Origin: Yoonia vestfoldensis SKA53
Lineage (GTDB): Bacteria > Pseudomonadota > Alphaproteobacteria > Rhodobacterales > Rhodobacteraceae
Length of the DNA stretch: 64,000 nucleotides
Reading direction: 5' to 3'
Assembly: GCF_000152785.1 (NCBI RefSeq)
Contig: NZ_CH672414.1
Span: forward strand, 2,063,639 to 2,127,638
Below, piece after piece: positions 54,289 through 62,454 of this stretch. Positions within the stretch are counted from its first letter, which is position 1. The number at the start of each line of letters is the position of its first letter. Position numbers and translations under genes: made by a program. Below the pieces are notes generated by a model that worked only from the letters and a program-made list of their open reading frames with translations, was not told the DNA's origin and ran no database searches.

Positions 54289-54684
54289 TCAGGAATCGCG
54301 CAATACCCCTGTCACCGATCCTGCGACGTGGCGCGCATAGCATTGGTTGATGCCTGTGCGCGCCTCGGCCGCCGACGCGATGGTCGCCAGCAAGGCCTGC
54401 GACAAAGCAACGAAAGCGATGCCATATTCCTTACTGGCGTCGCAATTCTGAAGATCCTTGATCAGCGTCATCTGATCCCGGCGCGCATCGCCAAGTTGCT
54501 GGATCAGGTCTGCCAACACATCATCGGGCGGCATGATCCGGTCGGCAAGACGCGAGAGCAGCCCATGCTGGCGGCGAAGTTCTGTTTGCAGCACCGGATC
54601 GTCCGCAGCATCCAGTCGCAGTTGCAGGTCAACAATCCGGTCGATCAGGTCGGCAGGGTCGGCCGGGACAAGAATATCGTTCAT
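54289..54684 (-). CDS. Hypothetical helical protein (DUF6165-like pattern)
   Basis: A 131-residue protein starting MNDILVPADPADLIDRIVDLQLRLDAADD; the LIDRI..LQLRL and the C-terminal half (FVALSQALLATIASAAEARTGIN) loosely recall DUF6165 proteins. It is helical with no membrane segment and no visible active site. I use the ATG at 54684 because upstream codons (to 54810) look non-coding; its ribosome-binding site is weak. It lies between the motB scar and the divergent bchG promoter. Function unknown. Confidence 0.5.
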   Translation of the reverse strand: MNDILVPADPADLIDRIVDLQLRLDAADDPVLQTELRRQHGLLSRLADRIMPPDDVLADLIQQLGDARRDQMTLIKDLQNCDASKEYGIAFVALSQALLATIASAAEARTGINQCYARHVAGSVTGVLRDS

Positions 54685-54880
54685 TTGAACTGTTCCACTT
54701 CGGGTCACGTCAGAAGGCCGGTCGTGCGGTTGCAGGCCGCGCCATGCGACAAGACCGTAAACGGAAATCCTTGTCAAAAGACCCACCGTACGGTGGTATT
54801 GACACAGCACTTGATCGGTTAGGGATTTTGTGGCAACCGCCGCGCGCCACGGCCATCCGCAACGCGACCGATTGGCGCAG

Positions 54881-54898
54881 TGTAAGCTTTAGTTTACA
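54881..54898. promoter_or_regulatory. PpsR/CrtJ binding site 1 (TGT-N12-ACA)
   Basis: TGTAAGCTTTAGTTTACA matches the consensus TGT-N12-ACA and is itself nearly palindromic. TTTACA at 54893-54898 is a plausible -35 hexamer, so a bound repressor would block the promoter. Confidence 0.85.
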
Positions 54899-54915
54899 CT
54901 TGCTCTGACCACTAC

Positions 54916-54933
54916 TGTCATCTTAGACTGACA
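54916..54933. promoter_or_regulatory. PpsR/CrtJ binding site 2 (TGT-N12-ACA)
   Basis: TGTCATCTTAGACTGACA, a second perfect consensus 17 nt after the first (35 bp centre to centre) and ending 2 nt before the first bchG ATG. It overlaps the expected -10 region. Confidence 0.85.
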
Positions 54934-54935
54934 GT

Positions 54936-55847
54936 ATGAGCGTCATGTCCGATCTTCCGCTAAACCGTACCACGCGCCGCTGGCCAGAGCCGCGGGCGAT
55001 GGTGTGGTTGATAAAGCCTGTCACGTGGTTCCCGCCAATGTGGGCGCTGCTCTGCGGGATCGTATCCTCGGGCGCAGCCTTCACTGGCAATTGGACCCTG
55101 ATTCTGCTGGGCGTGCTGTTGGCCGGCCCGATTGTCTGCGGCATGAGCCAGGCCGCCAACGATTGGTGCGACCGGCATGTGGACGCGATCAACGAACCTG
55201 ACCGGCCGATCCCGTCAGGGCGGATACCGGGGCGCTGGGGCTTGTGGATCGCGCTGGCGATGACGGGGCTGGGGCTGGGTGTCGGCTATACCTTGGGGCC
55301 TTGGGTTTTTGGCGCGACGGTTCTGGCTGTGCTAGCGGCTTGGGCCTATTCGGCGGAACCGGTGCGCGCCAAGAAATCGGGAATCTGGGGGCCAGCGCTT
55401 TGCGGGCTGGCATACGAGACGCTGCCATGGATCACGGGGGCGGCTATCCTGACATCGGGTGCCCCATCTGTGCCTGTCATCATGATTGCCGTCCTTTACG
55501 GGCTGGGCGCGCATGGGATCATGACGCTGAACGATTTCAAGGCGGTCGAGGGCGACCGCGCCATGGGCCTGCGGTCCTTGCCCGTCACGCTGGGGGCTGA
55601 CCGCGCGGCGCGGGTCGCCTGCTGGGTCATGGCGGTGCCGCAGATCGCGGTTATCGGGTTGCTGGTCACTTGGGGCTATCCCTTCCACGCGCTGGGCATC
55701 GGCGCGATGCTTGCCGTGCAACTGGCCGCGATGCGGGTGCTGTTGCGCGATCCATTGGGCAAGGCGCAATGGTATCAAGGCATGGGCATCCTGTTCTATA
55801 TCAGCGGCATGATGATCGCTTCCTTCGCATTGGGGGCGATGGCATGA
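54936..55847 (+). CDS. bchG: Bacteriochlorophyll synthase (esterifying polyprenyltransferase)
   Basis: Attaches the geranylgeranyl or phytyl tail to bacteriochlorophyllide a. The 303-residue UbiA-family membrane protein has the prenyl-diphosphate motif NDWCDRHVDAINEPDRPIPSGR (DxxxD type) near residue 72 and the second motif NDFKAVEGDRAMGLRSLPVTLG near 198, plus about eight helices. The N-terminus WPEPRAMVWLIKPVTWFPPMWALLCG is BchG-like. The start is ATG 54936 or 54945; the promoter overlapping the PpsR sites would leave almost no leader. It overlaps the next gene by 4 nt. Confidence 0.94.
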   Translation: MSVMSDLPLNRTTRRWPEPRAMVWLIKPVTWFPPMWALLCGIVSSGAAFTGNWTLILLGVLLAGPIVCGMSQAANDWCDRHVDAINEPDRPIPSGRIPGRWGLWIALAMTGLGLGVGYTLGPWVFGATVLAVLAAWAYSAEPVRAKKSGIWGPALCGLAYETLPWITGAAILTSGAPSVPVIMIAVLYGLGAHGIMTLNDFKAVEGDRAMGLRSLPVTLGADRAARVACWVMAVPQIAVIGLLVTWGYPFHALGIGAMLAVQLAAMRVLLRDPLGKAQWYQGMGILFYISGMMIASFALGAMA

Positions 55848-57124
55848 ACCTGACTTGGGTCCAAATTATCCGGCTGGGTCTGGTGCAGATGGCGCTGGGC
55901 GCGATTGTTGTACTCATGACATCAACGCTGAACCGGCTGATGGTCGTGGAACTCGCCCTGCCTGCGGTGATCCCCGGCATGCTGGTGGCGCTGCATTACG
56001 GCGTCCAGATGTCGCGGCCCAAATGGGGCCATGCATCTGATGCCGGTGGGCAGCGCACGCGCTGGATCATCGGCGGGATGGTGGCGCTGGGGGCAGGCGC
56101 CATGGCCGCAACTGTCGGGCTGGTGGTGCTGGAAGCCTCTTTTACATGGGGCATGGTTCTGTCCATCGCCGCCTATGGGCTGATTGGCGTCGGCGTCGGC
56201 GCGTCGGGTACATCATTGCTGGCGCTACTGGCGACCACGACTGCGCCACACCGGCGCGCGGCGGCGGCGACGATCACTTGGCTGATGATGATCTTCGGGA
56301 TCGCCATGACGGCAGGCATCGTCGGCACGCTGATCGACCCTTACACCCCGCTGCGCCTGATCGAGATCGTGGCCGCTGTTGTCCTGATCGCCATCGGCGT
56401 CACCACCCTTGCCGTCTGGGGCATCGAACGGGGCCTGAAAGTCACCCGCGAGCCCGACCCTACCCCGTTCCGCGAAGGGCTGGCCGAGGTTTGGGCCGAA
56501 CCAAAGGCGCGCAATTTCACCATGTTCGTGTTTTTGGCGATGACCGCCTATTTCATGCAGGAACTGATCCTAGAACCCTATGCAGGGCTGGTTTTCGGCC
56601 TGACGCCGGGACAGACCACGTCGCTGTCGGGCGCGCAGAACGGCGGCGTGTTTATCGGCATGCTGACCGTGGGCATCATGGCAACGGGGCTGAAAATCGG
56701 GGCGCTGCGCAACTGGGTCATGGCGGGCTGTCTGGGCTCGGCGGGCGCGCTGGCCATCATCACCCTGCTGGGGCCATTGGGACCGGGTGCACCGATCCTG
56801 CCAGCTGTCATGACGTTGGGTTTTTTCAACGGCATGTTCGCCGTCGCGGCGATCGGGTCGATGATGGCGCTGGCAGGCGAAGGCCGCGAACGCCGCGAAG
56901 GAACGCGGATGGGCCTTTGGGGCGCGGCGCAGGCCATCGCTGCCGGTTTCGGCGGACTGGTCGGGGCAGCGATGGCCGATATCCTGCGCCTGACGCTGAC
57001 CGATACCCAAGCCTTTGGCGCGGTGTTCCTGTTCGAAGCCAGCCTTTTCATTGCTGCCGCAGTCGTGGCCGCCAAAATCATGGACCGCAAGATGCCGTCC
57101 GCAACACTCGTTCCGGGAGAATAG
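55844..57124 (+). CDS. PucC/LhaA-family MFS protein (ORF428 type, light-harvesting/BChl delivery)
   Basis: A 426-residue major-facilitator-type protein of the BCD/PucC family with about twelve helices: LVQMALGAIVVLMTSTLNRLMVVELALPAVIPGMLVALHYGVQMSRPKWGH at the start, and GTRMGLWGAAQAIAAGFGGLVGAAMADI near the end. Related proteins (PucC, LhaA) assist assembly of light-harvesting complexes. The bchG-ORF428-bchP order is that of purple-bacterial photosynthesis clusters. Start ATG 55844 overlaps the bchG stop. Confidence 0.9.
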   Translation: MNLTWVQIIRLGLVQMALGAIVVLMTSTLNRLMVVELALPAVIPGMLVALHYGVQMSRPKWGHASDAGGQRTRWIIGGMVALGAGAMAATVGLVVLEASFTWGMVLSIAAYGLIGVGVGASGTSLLALLATTTAPHRRAAAATITWLMMIFGIAMTAGIVGTLIDPYTPLRLIEIVAAVVLIAIGVTTLAVWGIERGLKVTREPDPTPFREGLAEVWAEPKARNFTMFVFLAMTAYFMQELILEPYAGLVFGLTPGQTTSLSGAQNGGVFIGMLTVGIMATGLKIGALRNWVMAGCLGSAGALAIITLLGPLGPGAPILPAVMTLGFFNGMFAVAAIGSMMALAGEGRERREGTRMGLWGAAQAIAAGFGGLVGAAMADILRLTLTDTQAFGAVFLFEASLFIAAAVVAAKIMDRKMPSATLVPGE

Positions 57125-57127
57125 CCA

Positions 57128-58309
57128 ATGCAATATGATGTCGTCGTCGTAGGTGCGGGGCCTTCCGGGGCCACTGCCGCCGAAGATCTCGCCCGTTCCG
57201 GCCACAAGGTCGCGTTTATCGACCGCGAAGGCCGGATCAAACCCTGTGGCGGGGCGATCCCGCCCCGCCTGATCGCGGATTTCTTTATCCCCGATGACCA
57301 GATCGTCGCCAAGGTGAACACCGCGCGCATGATCTCGCCTACCGGGCGGCAGGTCGATATCCCGATCGAGAACGGCTATGTCGGCATGGTGGACCGCGAA
57401 CATTTCGACTCATTCCTGCGGCAACGCGCGCAGGATGCGGGCGCGCACCGTTATGCCGGTACGTTTACCAAGATCACCCGCGACGCAGATGGCACTCATG
57501 TCGTCTATCGCGACAAGATCAGCGGCAATGACATGCGGCTGACGACGAAACTGGTGATCGGGGCCGATGGCGCGCGGTCCAATGTCGCGCGCGCGGAAAT
57601 CAAGGATGGCGACAAGATTCCCTATGTGATCGCCTACCATGAGATTATCGAGGCCCCCGCCGCCAATGCGACCTATGATCCGCTGCGCTGTGATGTGGTC
57701 TATGACGGGCGCATCTCGCCCGATTTTTATGGCTGGGTTTTCCCGCATGGGGCGCAGGCGAGCGTCGGCATGGGATCGATGCTGAAATCTGTCGATGTCA
57801 AACAGGCAACCGCCGATCTGCGCGCGGCATCCGGCCTGACCGATTGCAAGACGATCCGCCGCGAAGGCGCGCCGATCCCTCTCAAACCACTGGATTGTTG
57901 GGACAATGGTCGTGATGTCGTGCTGGCCGGTGATGCGGCGGGTGTCGTCGCGCCGTCGTCTGGCGAAGGCATCTATTACGCGATGGTCGGCGGGCGTGTG
58001 GCGGCGACTGCTGCGGCGGCCTGCCTTGCATCCGGCAGGGTCAAGGATTTGCAATTGGCGCGCAAATTGTTCATGCGCGAACACAAGCAGGTGTTCCGCG
58101 TTCTGGGGGCCATGCAGAACGCCTATTACCGCAGCGATGAACGGCGCGAACGGTTTGTGTCCCTGTGTCATGATGTCGACGTGCAAAAACTGACGTTCGA
58201 GGCATATATGAACAAGAAACTGGTAAAGGCCCGCCCCATGGCGCATTTGAAAATTGGGATCAAGAATCTCGCGCATCTGACGCGGCTAGTGTCGCCGCTG
58301 CGGACGTGA
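57128..58309 (+). CDS. bchP: Geranylgeranyl bacteriochlorophyll/diphosphate reductase
   Basis: FAD-dependent reductase that saturates three double bonds of the geranylgeranyl tail to phytyl. The 393-residue product has the FAD motif VVVGAGPSGATAAEDLARSGHKVAFIDREGRIKPCGGAIPPR, the GD motif VLAGDAAGVVAPSSGEGIYYAM and a C-terminal domain with FRVLGAMQNAYYRSDERRERFV. It lies 3 nt after the PucC-like gene and overlaps idi. Confidence 0.95.
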   Translation: MQYDVVVVGAGPSGATAAEDLARSGHKVAFIDREGRIKPCGGAIPPRLIADFFIPDDQIVAKVNTARMISPTGRQVDIPIENGYVGMVDREHFDSFLRQRAQDAGAHRYAGTFTKITRDADGTHVVYRDKISGNDMRLTTKLVIGADGARSNVARAEIKDGDKIPYVIAYHEIIEAPAANATYDPLRCDVVYDGRISPDFYGWVFPHGAQASVGMGSMLKSVDVKQATADLRAASGLTDCKTIRREGAPIPLKPLDCWDNGRDVVLAGDAAGVVAPSSGEGIYYAMVGGRVAATAAAACLASGRVKDLQLARKLFMREHKQVFRVLGAMQNAYYRSDERRERFVSLCHDVDVQKLTFEAYMNKKLVKARPMAHLKIGIKNLAHLTRLVSPLRT

Positions 58310-58839
58310 CAATCATGATCCCGGCCTGGGTGAACGGCAAACTGCAACCGGTGGAAAAGCTGGACGCGCATCAGCGCGGGCTAAAACACAAGGCCGTCAG
58401 CGTCTTTGTGATGAACCGCGGGCGGGTGCTGATTCAGCAACGCGCGCTGGAAAAATACCACACCCCGGGGCTGTGGGCGAATACCTGTTGCACCCATCCG
58501 GAATGGAACGAAGACCCCGCCGCATGCGCGCTGCGCCGTCTGGACGAGGAATTGGGCATCACCGGGTTGTATCCGACGCACCGCGACCAGATCGAATATC
58601 GTGCCGATGTTGGCAACGACCTGATCGAACATGAACTGGTCGAGGTCTATGTCGCCGATGCGCCGAACAATCTGCGCATCACCCCCAACCCATCCGAGGT
58701 GATGGCGACGCGCTGGGTGGACTTCTATGACCTGTCCGCCGATGTGACGCGCCACCCCGAGCATTATACCCCATGGCTGCAAATCTATCTGCGTGATTAT
58801 CAGGATGCGATCTTTGGCGATCTGATGCGCGCGGTCTGA
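58306..58839 (+). CDS. idi: Isopentenyl-diphosphate delta-isomerase (type 1)
   Basis: Nudix-fold isomerase interconverting IPP and DMAPP, supplying prenyl precursors to carotenoids and bacteriochlorophyll tails. The 177-residue product has the Cys-containing NTCCTHP motif, the Nudix-like CALRRLDEELGI and the second Glu in DLIEHELVEVYV. The start is GTG 58306 or ATG 58315; the former overlaps the bchP stop. It is the last gene of the PpsR-controlled unit. Confidence 0.95.
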   Translation: MTIMIPAWVNGKLQPVEKLDAHQRGLKHKAVSVFVMNRGRVLIQQRALEKYHTPGLWANTCCTHPEWNEDPAACALRRLDEELGITGLYPTHRDQIEYRADVGNDLIEHELVEVYVADAPNNLRITPNPSEVMATRWVDFYDLSADVTRHPEHYTPWLQIYLRDYQDAIFGDLMRAV

Positions 58840-58896
58840 CCCCTTTCCGTCAGCGCCTAAACGGTGTTTATGGGCATGACAGGAAAGGGCAGTTTT

Positions 58897-59421
58897 ATGT
58901 GGGTTTTCGGATATGGGTCGCTGTTGTGGAACCCAGGCTTTACGCCGGTGCGGCGCGTCACCGCACGCCTGCCCGATTATCACCGCAGCTTCTGCATGCT
59001 GTCGATCCATCATCGCGGCACACCCGACCATCCGGGCCTTGTGCTGGCGCTAGACCATCAGCCCGGCGGGCAATGCACCGGCGTCGCGTTTCAAGTAGCA
59101 CCGCAGGATCAGGACGAAGTGCTGGCGATGCTGCGCGAACGCGAATTGGTATCATCGGCCTATGTCGAACAAGAGGTTCCGCTAATCTGCGACACGGGTG
59201 ACCAGGTCACGGCACTGGCCTATGTCGTGGACCGCACCCATATCCAATATTGCCAGTTCGATCTGGAACAGCAGGCGCAGATGATTGCCCATGCGACAGG
59301 CGGCCGTGGGCCGAATACAGAATATCTTTACAACACTGTCACCCATCTGGCCGAGATCGGGATCAAGGATGCCGACATGGCATGGCTGGCAGACAGGGTC
59401 CGTGCCTTGACGGCAACATAA
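58897..59421 (+). CDS. ChaC-like gamma-glutamylcyclotransferase
   Basis: A 174-residue enzyme of the ChaC family, which cleaves glutathione to 5-oxoproline and Cys-Gly. The hallmark MWVFGYGSLLWNPGF with YGSL is at the start; the proposed catalytic Glu lies in LRERELVSSAYVEQEV. I chose ATG 58897 because AGGAAAGG lies at correct distance; the frame opens at 58864. It is not obviously linked with the upstream photosynthesis genes. Confidence 0.9.
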   Translation: MWVFGYGSLLWNPGFTPVRRVTARLPDYHRSFCMLSIHHRGTPDHPGLVLALDHQPGGQCTGVAFQVAPQDQDEVLAMLRERELVSSAYVEQEVPLICDTGDQVTALAYVVDRTHIQYCQFDLEQQAQMIAHATGGRGPNTEYLYNTVTHLAEIGIKDADMAWLADRVRALTAT

Positions 59422-59510
59422 GATCACTACGATTTTGTTTGGGTTGGTCCCTCTGCCGCCATATGCTGCTATGGGTGCAGTGACCGACCCCCAGATAAGG
59501 ATGAACCTGC

Positions 59511-60659
59511 GTGTCAGACAAACGGGCAGCCAAGGCAGCGCCGCAGTTTTCCCAGCCGATCCGCCAGCTTTTGTTCATGTTGATCGTGATTGGGCTGCTG
59601 GGCGCGGGGATCTACCTTGGGCTTGAACAGATCACCGCGATTTACCTGTCAAACCCCTATCTGAACGGGGTGATCCTGGGCGTTTTCGTGCTGGGGGTGC
59701 TGTCATGTTTCAATCAGGTGTTTCTGCTGATGAACTCGGTCCGCTGGATCGAGCTGTTCGCGCGCGAAACCGGCGGGCATAGTTTTACCGCAGCACCGTC
59801 CTTGCTGGCGCCATTGGCCACATTGCTGCGGTCGCGCGGCGCGCGGACGCAGGTTTCGTCAAGTTCCGGCCGGTCGATCCTCGATTCTGTTGCCCAGCGC
59901 ATCGACGAAGACCGCGAGATAACGCGCTACATCGGGAATTTGCTAATCTTTCTGGGGCTTCTGGGCACATTCTATGGGTTGGCAACCACCGTTCCTGCAT
60001 TGGTGGAAACCATCAAATCGTTGAACCCTGGTGACGGCGAATCCGGTGCTGACATCTTTGGTCGGCTGCAGGTCGGTCTGGAAAACCAGTTGGGTGGGAT
60101 GGGCACCGCCTTTTCCAGCTCTTTGTTGGGGTTGGCGGGGTCTTTGGTGGTTGGCTTGCTGGAACTTTTCGCAGGACATGGGCAAAATCGGTTCTACCGC
60201 GAACTGGAAGAATGGATGTCCACCATCACCCGCGTCGGTATTGACGGCGACGACAGCGCTGGCACGGGCGGGGCCGCAACCACGGCCATGGTCGAACAGA
60301 TGGGCGAAGTGATGGACACGATCCAGCTGCTTTTGGCACAGAACGAGGCAGACCGCGCCGCGACTGACAACCGCTTCCAAGCGCTGGCCGAGGCGATTAC
60401 GACGCTGATGCAGGTCACAACCACGCAAGACACATCCGCCTCTCTGGCCCGTGTGGCCGACGGACAGGCCACGCTGATCCAGAAACTGGACGACAGCGGG
60501 ATGGACGGGATCGATGCCGAAAGCCGGATGCGGCTGCGGTCGATCGACGTGCAATTGCTGCGGATACTTGAAGAGCTTTCCGCAGGTCGGCAGGAAAGCA
60601 TCGGCGCGCTGCGGCATGATCTGGCCACCCTTGCCAGCGCAATACGGGACAGAGGCTGA
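59511..60659 (+). CDS. MotA/TolQ/ExbB-like proton channel protein
   Basis: A 382-residue membrane protein with four helices (about 19-40, 48-70, 140-162, 198-222). NLLIFLGLLGTFYGLATTVPALVE and GLENQLGGMGTAFSSSLLGLAGSLVVGLLE are the two conserved helices of the MotA/TolQ/ExbB ion-channel superfamily. A C-terminal cytosolic tail of about 150 residues follows. Start is GTG at 59511 with AAGGA upstream. It is 3 nt before the OmpA-like gene, so the two proteins likely form a stator-like complex. It is not flagellar motA. Its pairing resembles ZorA-ZorB of Zorya defence but is shorter and has no ZorC/D neighbours. Confidence 0.85.
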   Translation: MSDKRAAKAAPQFSQPIRQLLFMLIVIGLLGAGIYLGLEQITAIYLSNPYLNGVILGVFVLGVLSCFNQVFLLMNSVRWIELFARETGGHSFTAAPSLLAPLATLLRSRGARTQVSSSSGRSILDSVAQRIDEDREITRYIGNLLIFLGLLGTFYGLATTVPALVETIKSLNPGDGESGADIFGRLQVGLENQLGGMGTAFSSSLLGLAGSLVVGLLELFAGHGQNRFYRELEEWMSTITRVGIDGDDSAGTGGAATTAMVEQMGEVMDTIQLLLAQNEADRAATDNRFQALAEAITTLMQVTTTQDTSASLARVADGQATLIQKLDDSGMDGIDAESRMRLRSIDVQLLRILEELSAGRQESIGALRHDLATLASAIRDRG

Positions 60660-60662
60660 TTC

Positions 60663-62264
60663 ATGGCGCTGAGCCGCAGATCATCCAACCGTTTTCAAAA
60701 CGCGATCTGGCCGGGCTTCGTGGATGCAATGACCGGCATCCTGCTGGTGCTGATGTTCGTGCTGAGCATTTTCATGGTGATCCAGTTCACGCTGCGCGAA
60801 ACCATCACCGGGCAGGAATCGGAACTTGATCTGCTGTCAGGCGAAATGACTGCGCTTGCCGCAACGCTGGGGCTGGAACGCGCACGGACAGCGACACTGA
60901 GCACCGATCTCGACGCCGCCAATGCGCAGGCGGCACGGCAGGCCAACCAGATCGCCAGCCTGATCGCGCAGCGCGCGGCACAGGATCAGGCGCTGGCACA
61001 GGCGCAGAACCAGATTACCAGTTTCGAGGCGCAGGTCGCAGGGCTGCTGTCGGACCAGCGGCAAGCGCGCGATACAATTTCGGGACTGGAGGCGGCGCAG
61101 GACCAGCTGCTGTCGGACCAAGAGGCGCTCAACCTTGCCCTTGCGCAGGCGCGTGATGAAATCGACGCAGGTGCCGAGACCGCGCGCCTAGCAGCCGCAA
61201 GGCGTGAAGCGTTGGAAGCCTTGATCGTCGATCTTGAAACCGCGCGGGACGAAAACGCAGCGCGGATCAGCACGTTTGAGGCAAAACGCATTGCCGATGC
61301 CGCCGCGGCCGCAGCCCTGCGCGCACGACTGGAAAACGCGGATGCCGAACTGACCGCGATGACCCTGAACCTGGAACGCCAGCGCCGCGAAGCCGAGGAG
61401 ACACTGACGCTTCTGGCCGCCGCCCGAACCGCGCAGGCCACACTTGCCGCAGACCGCACCGAGGCCCTGACAGAGGCCGAACGCCAAGCCGCCCTGCTGG
61501 CCACAGCGACTGCTGCGCTGTCAGAACAAAAAGCGCAATCCGATGCCAGCCAGCGGCAGGTTGCCGTTTTGAACGAACAGATCCTTGCGCTGCGCAATCA
61601 GGTGGGCAATCTGCAAAGCCTGCTAAACATTGCCGAAGATTCAGACCGTGCAGCACAGGTGCAAATCGAAACGCTCGGCGCGCAGTTGAACACCGCCCTC
61701 GCGCGGGTGGTGTCCGAGGAAAGGCAGCGCATTGCGCTGGAAGAAGCCGAACGCTCTAGGCTAGAGGCCGAAGCCGCCCGCCTGCAGGCCGAGGCTGAAA
61801 ACCTTGAAAGGTTCCGGTCGGATTTCTTTGGTCAGCTGCGGCAGGTGCTGGAAGGTCAGGACCGGATCAGGATCGAAGGTGACCGTTTCGTGTTCTCCTC
61901 CGAAGTCCTGTTCGAAGTCGGGCGCGCCGATCTTTCACCGCAGGGGCGCGACGAAATCGCAAATGTCGCGGGTATTCTGAACGACATCGCCGACGATATT
62001 CCCGCTGGGATCGACTGGATCATCCGCGTGGACGGGCATACCGACGACAACCCGATCGCCGCTGGCGGCCGCTTTGCGGACAACTGGGAATTAAGCCAGG
62101 CCCGTGCGCTGTCCGTAGTGCGGTTCATGGTCGATGATCTGGGCATCCCACCAATGCGGCTGGCCGCAAATGGGTTTGGCGAATACCAGCCGCTGAACAC
62201 AGCGGATACGGCACAAGCGCGCGCCCAGAACCGCCGGATCGAGCTGAAGCTGACCGAAAGGTAG
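60663..62264 (+). CDS. MotB/OmpA-like peptidoglycan-binding protein with long coiled coil
   Basis: A 533-residue partner of the preceding channel protein. One N-terminal membrane helix (WPGFVDAMTGILLVLMFVLSIFMVIQFTL, about 16-44) begins with an Asp placed like the proton-carrying Asp of MotB. A coiled coil of about 340 residues (roughly 50-390), dominated by Ala, Gln, Arg, Glu and Leu, leads to a C-terminal OmpA/MotB domain with GHTDDNPIAAGGRFADNWELSQARALSVVRFMV and RLAANGFGEYQPLN...RNRRIELKL (read as QNRRIELKL). The coiled coil makes a periplasmic reach of about 50 nm possible. Function unknown, probably envelope-linked force transmission. Confidence 0.85.
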   Translation: MALSRRSSNRFQNAIWPGFVDAMTGILLVLMFVLSIFMVIQFTLRETITGQESELDLLSGEMTALAATLGLERARTATLSTDLDAANAQAARQANQIASLIAQRAAQDQALAQAQNQITSFEAQVAGLLSDQRQARDTISGLEAAQDQLLSDQEALNLALAQARDEIDAGAETARLAAARREALEALIVDLETARDENAARISTFEAKRIADAAAAAALRARLENADAELTAMTLNLERQRREAEETLTLLAAARTAQATLAADRTEALTEAERQAALLATATAALSEQKAQSDASQRQVAVLNEQILALRNQVGNLQSLLNIAEDSDRAAQVQIETLGAQLNTALARVVSEERQRIALEEAERSRLEAEAARLQAEAENLERFRSDFFGQLRQVLEGQDRIRIEGDRFVFSSEVLFEVGRADLSPQGRDEIANVAGILNDIADDIPAGIDWIIRVDGHTDDNPIAAGGRFADNWELSQARALSVVRFMVDDLGIPPMRLAANGFGEYQPLNTADTAQARAQNRRIELKLTER

Positions 62265-62363
62265 GGGCGGGGCGTTCCGCTTGGTCAACTTGCACCAGCG
62301 GCTTGGAGTGCTGGTCCGGTATCACCAAATCGGCAGAGCAAGACACCAAGAATCATCCTTTGA

Positions 62364-62451
62364 GTTTCGGGAAAAAAAATCCGCTGTTCACTGCCGCTCG
62401 TTGCGCTCGAACGTCAAAAGCGGCAATCGGTTTTCCACTATTTCCCGAAAC
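62364..62451. repeat. Nested inverted repeat downstream of the Hint gene
   Basis: Outer arms GTTTCGGGAAA (62364-62374) and TTTCCCGAAAC (62441-62451), 11 of 11; inner arms TGCCGCT (62392-62398) and AGCGGCA (62419-62425). An A8 run on the plus strand gives T8 on the minus strand after the inner stem. It probably ends the Hint-gene transcript. Confidence 0.55.
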
Positions 62452-62454
62452 GTG

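Noticed and set aside
59511-62264. Zorya-type anti-phage system (ZorA-ZorB)
   Set aside because: The pair is similar in plan but the MotA-like subunit is too short, the coiled coil is on the wrong partner, and no ZorC, ZorD or ZorE gene follows.
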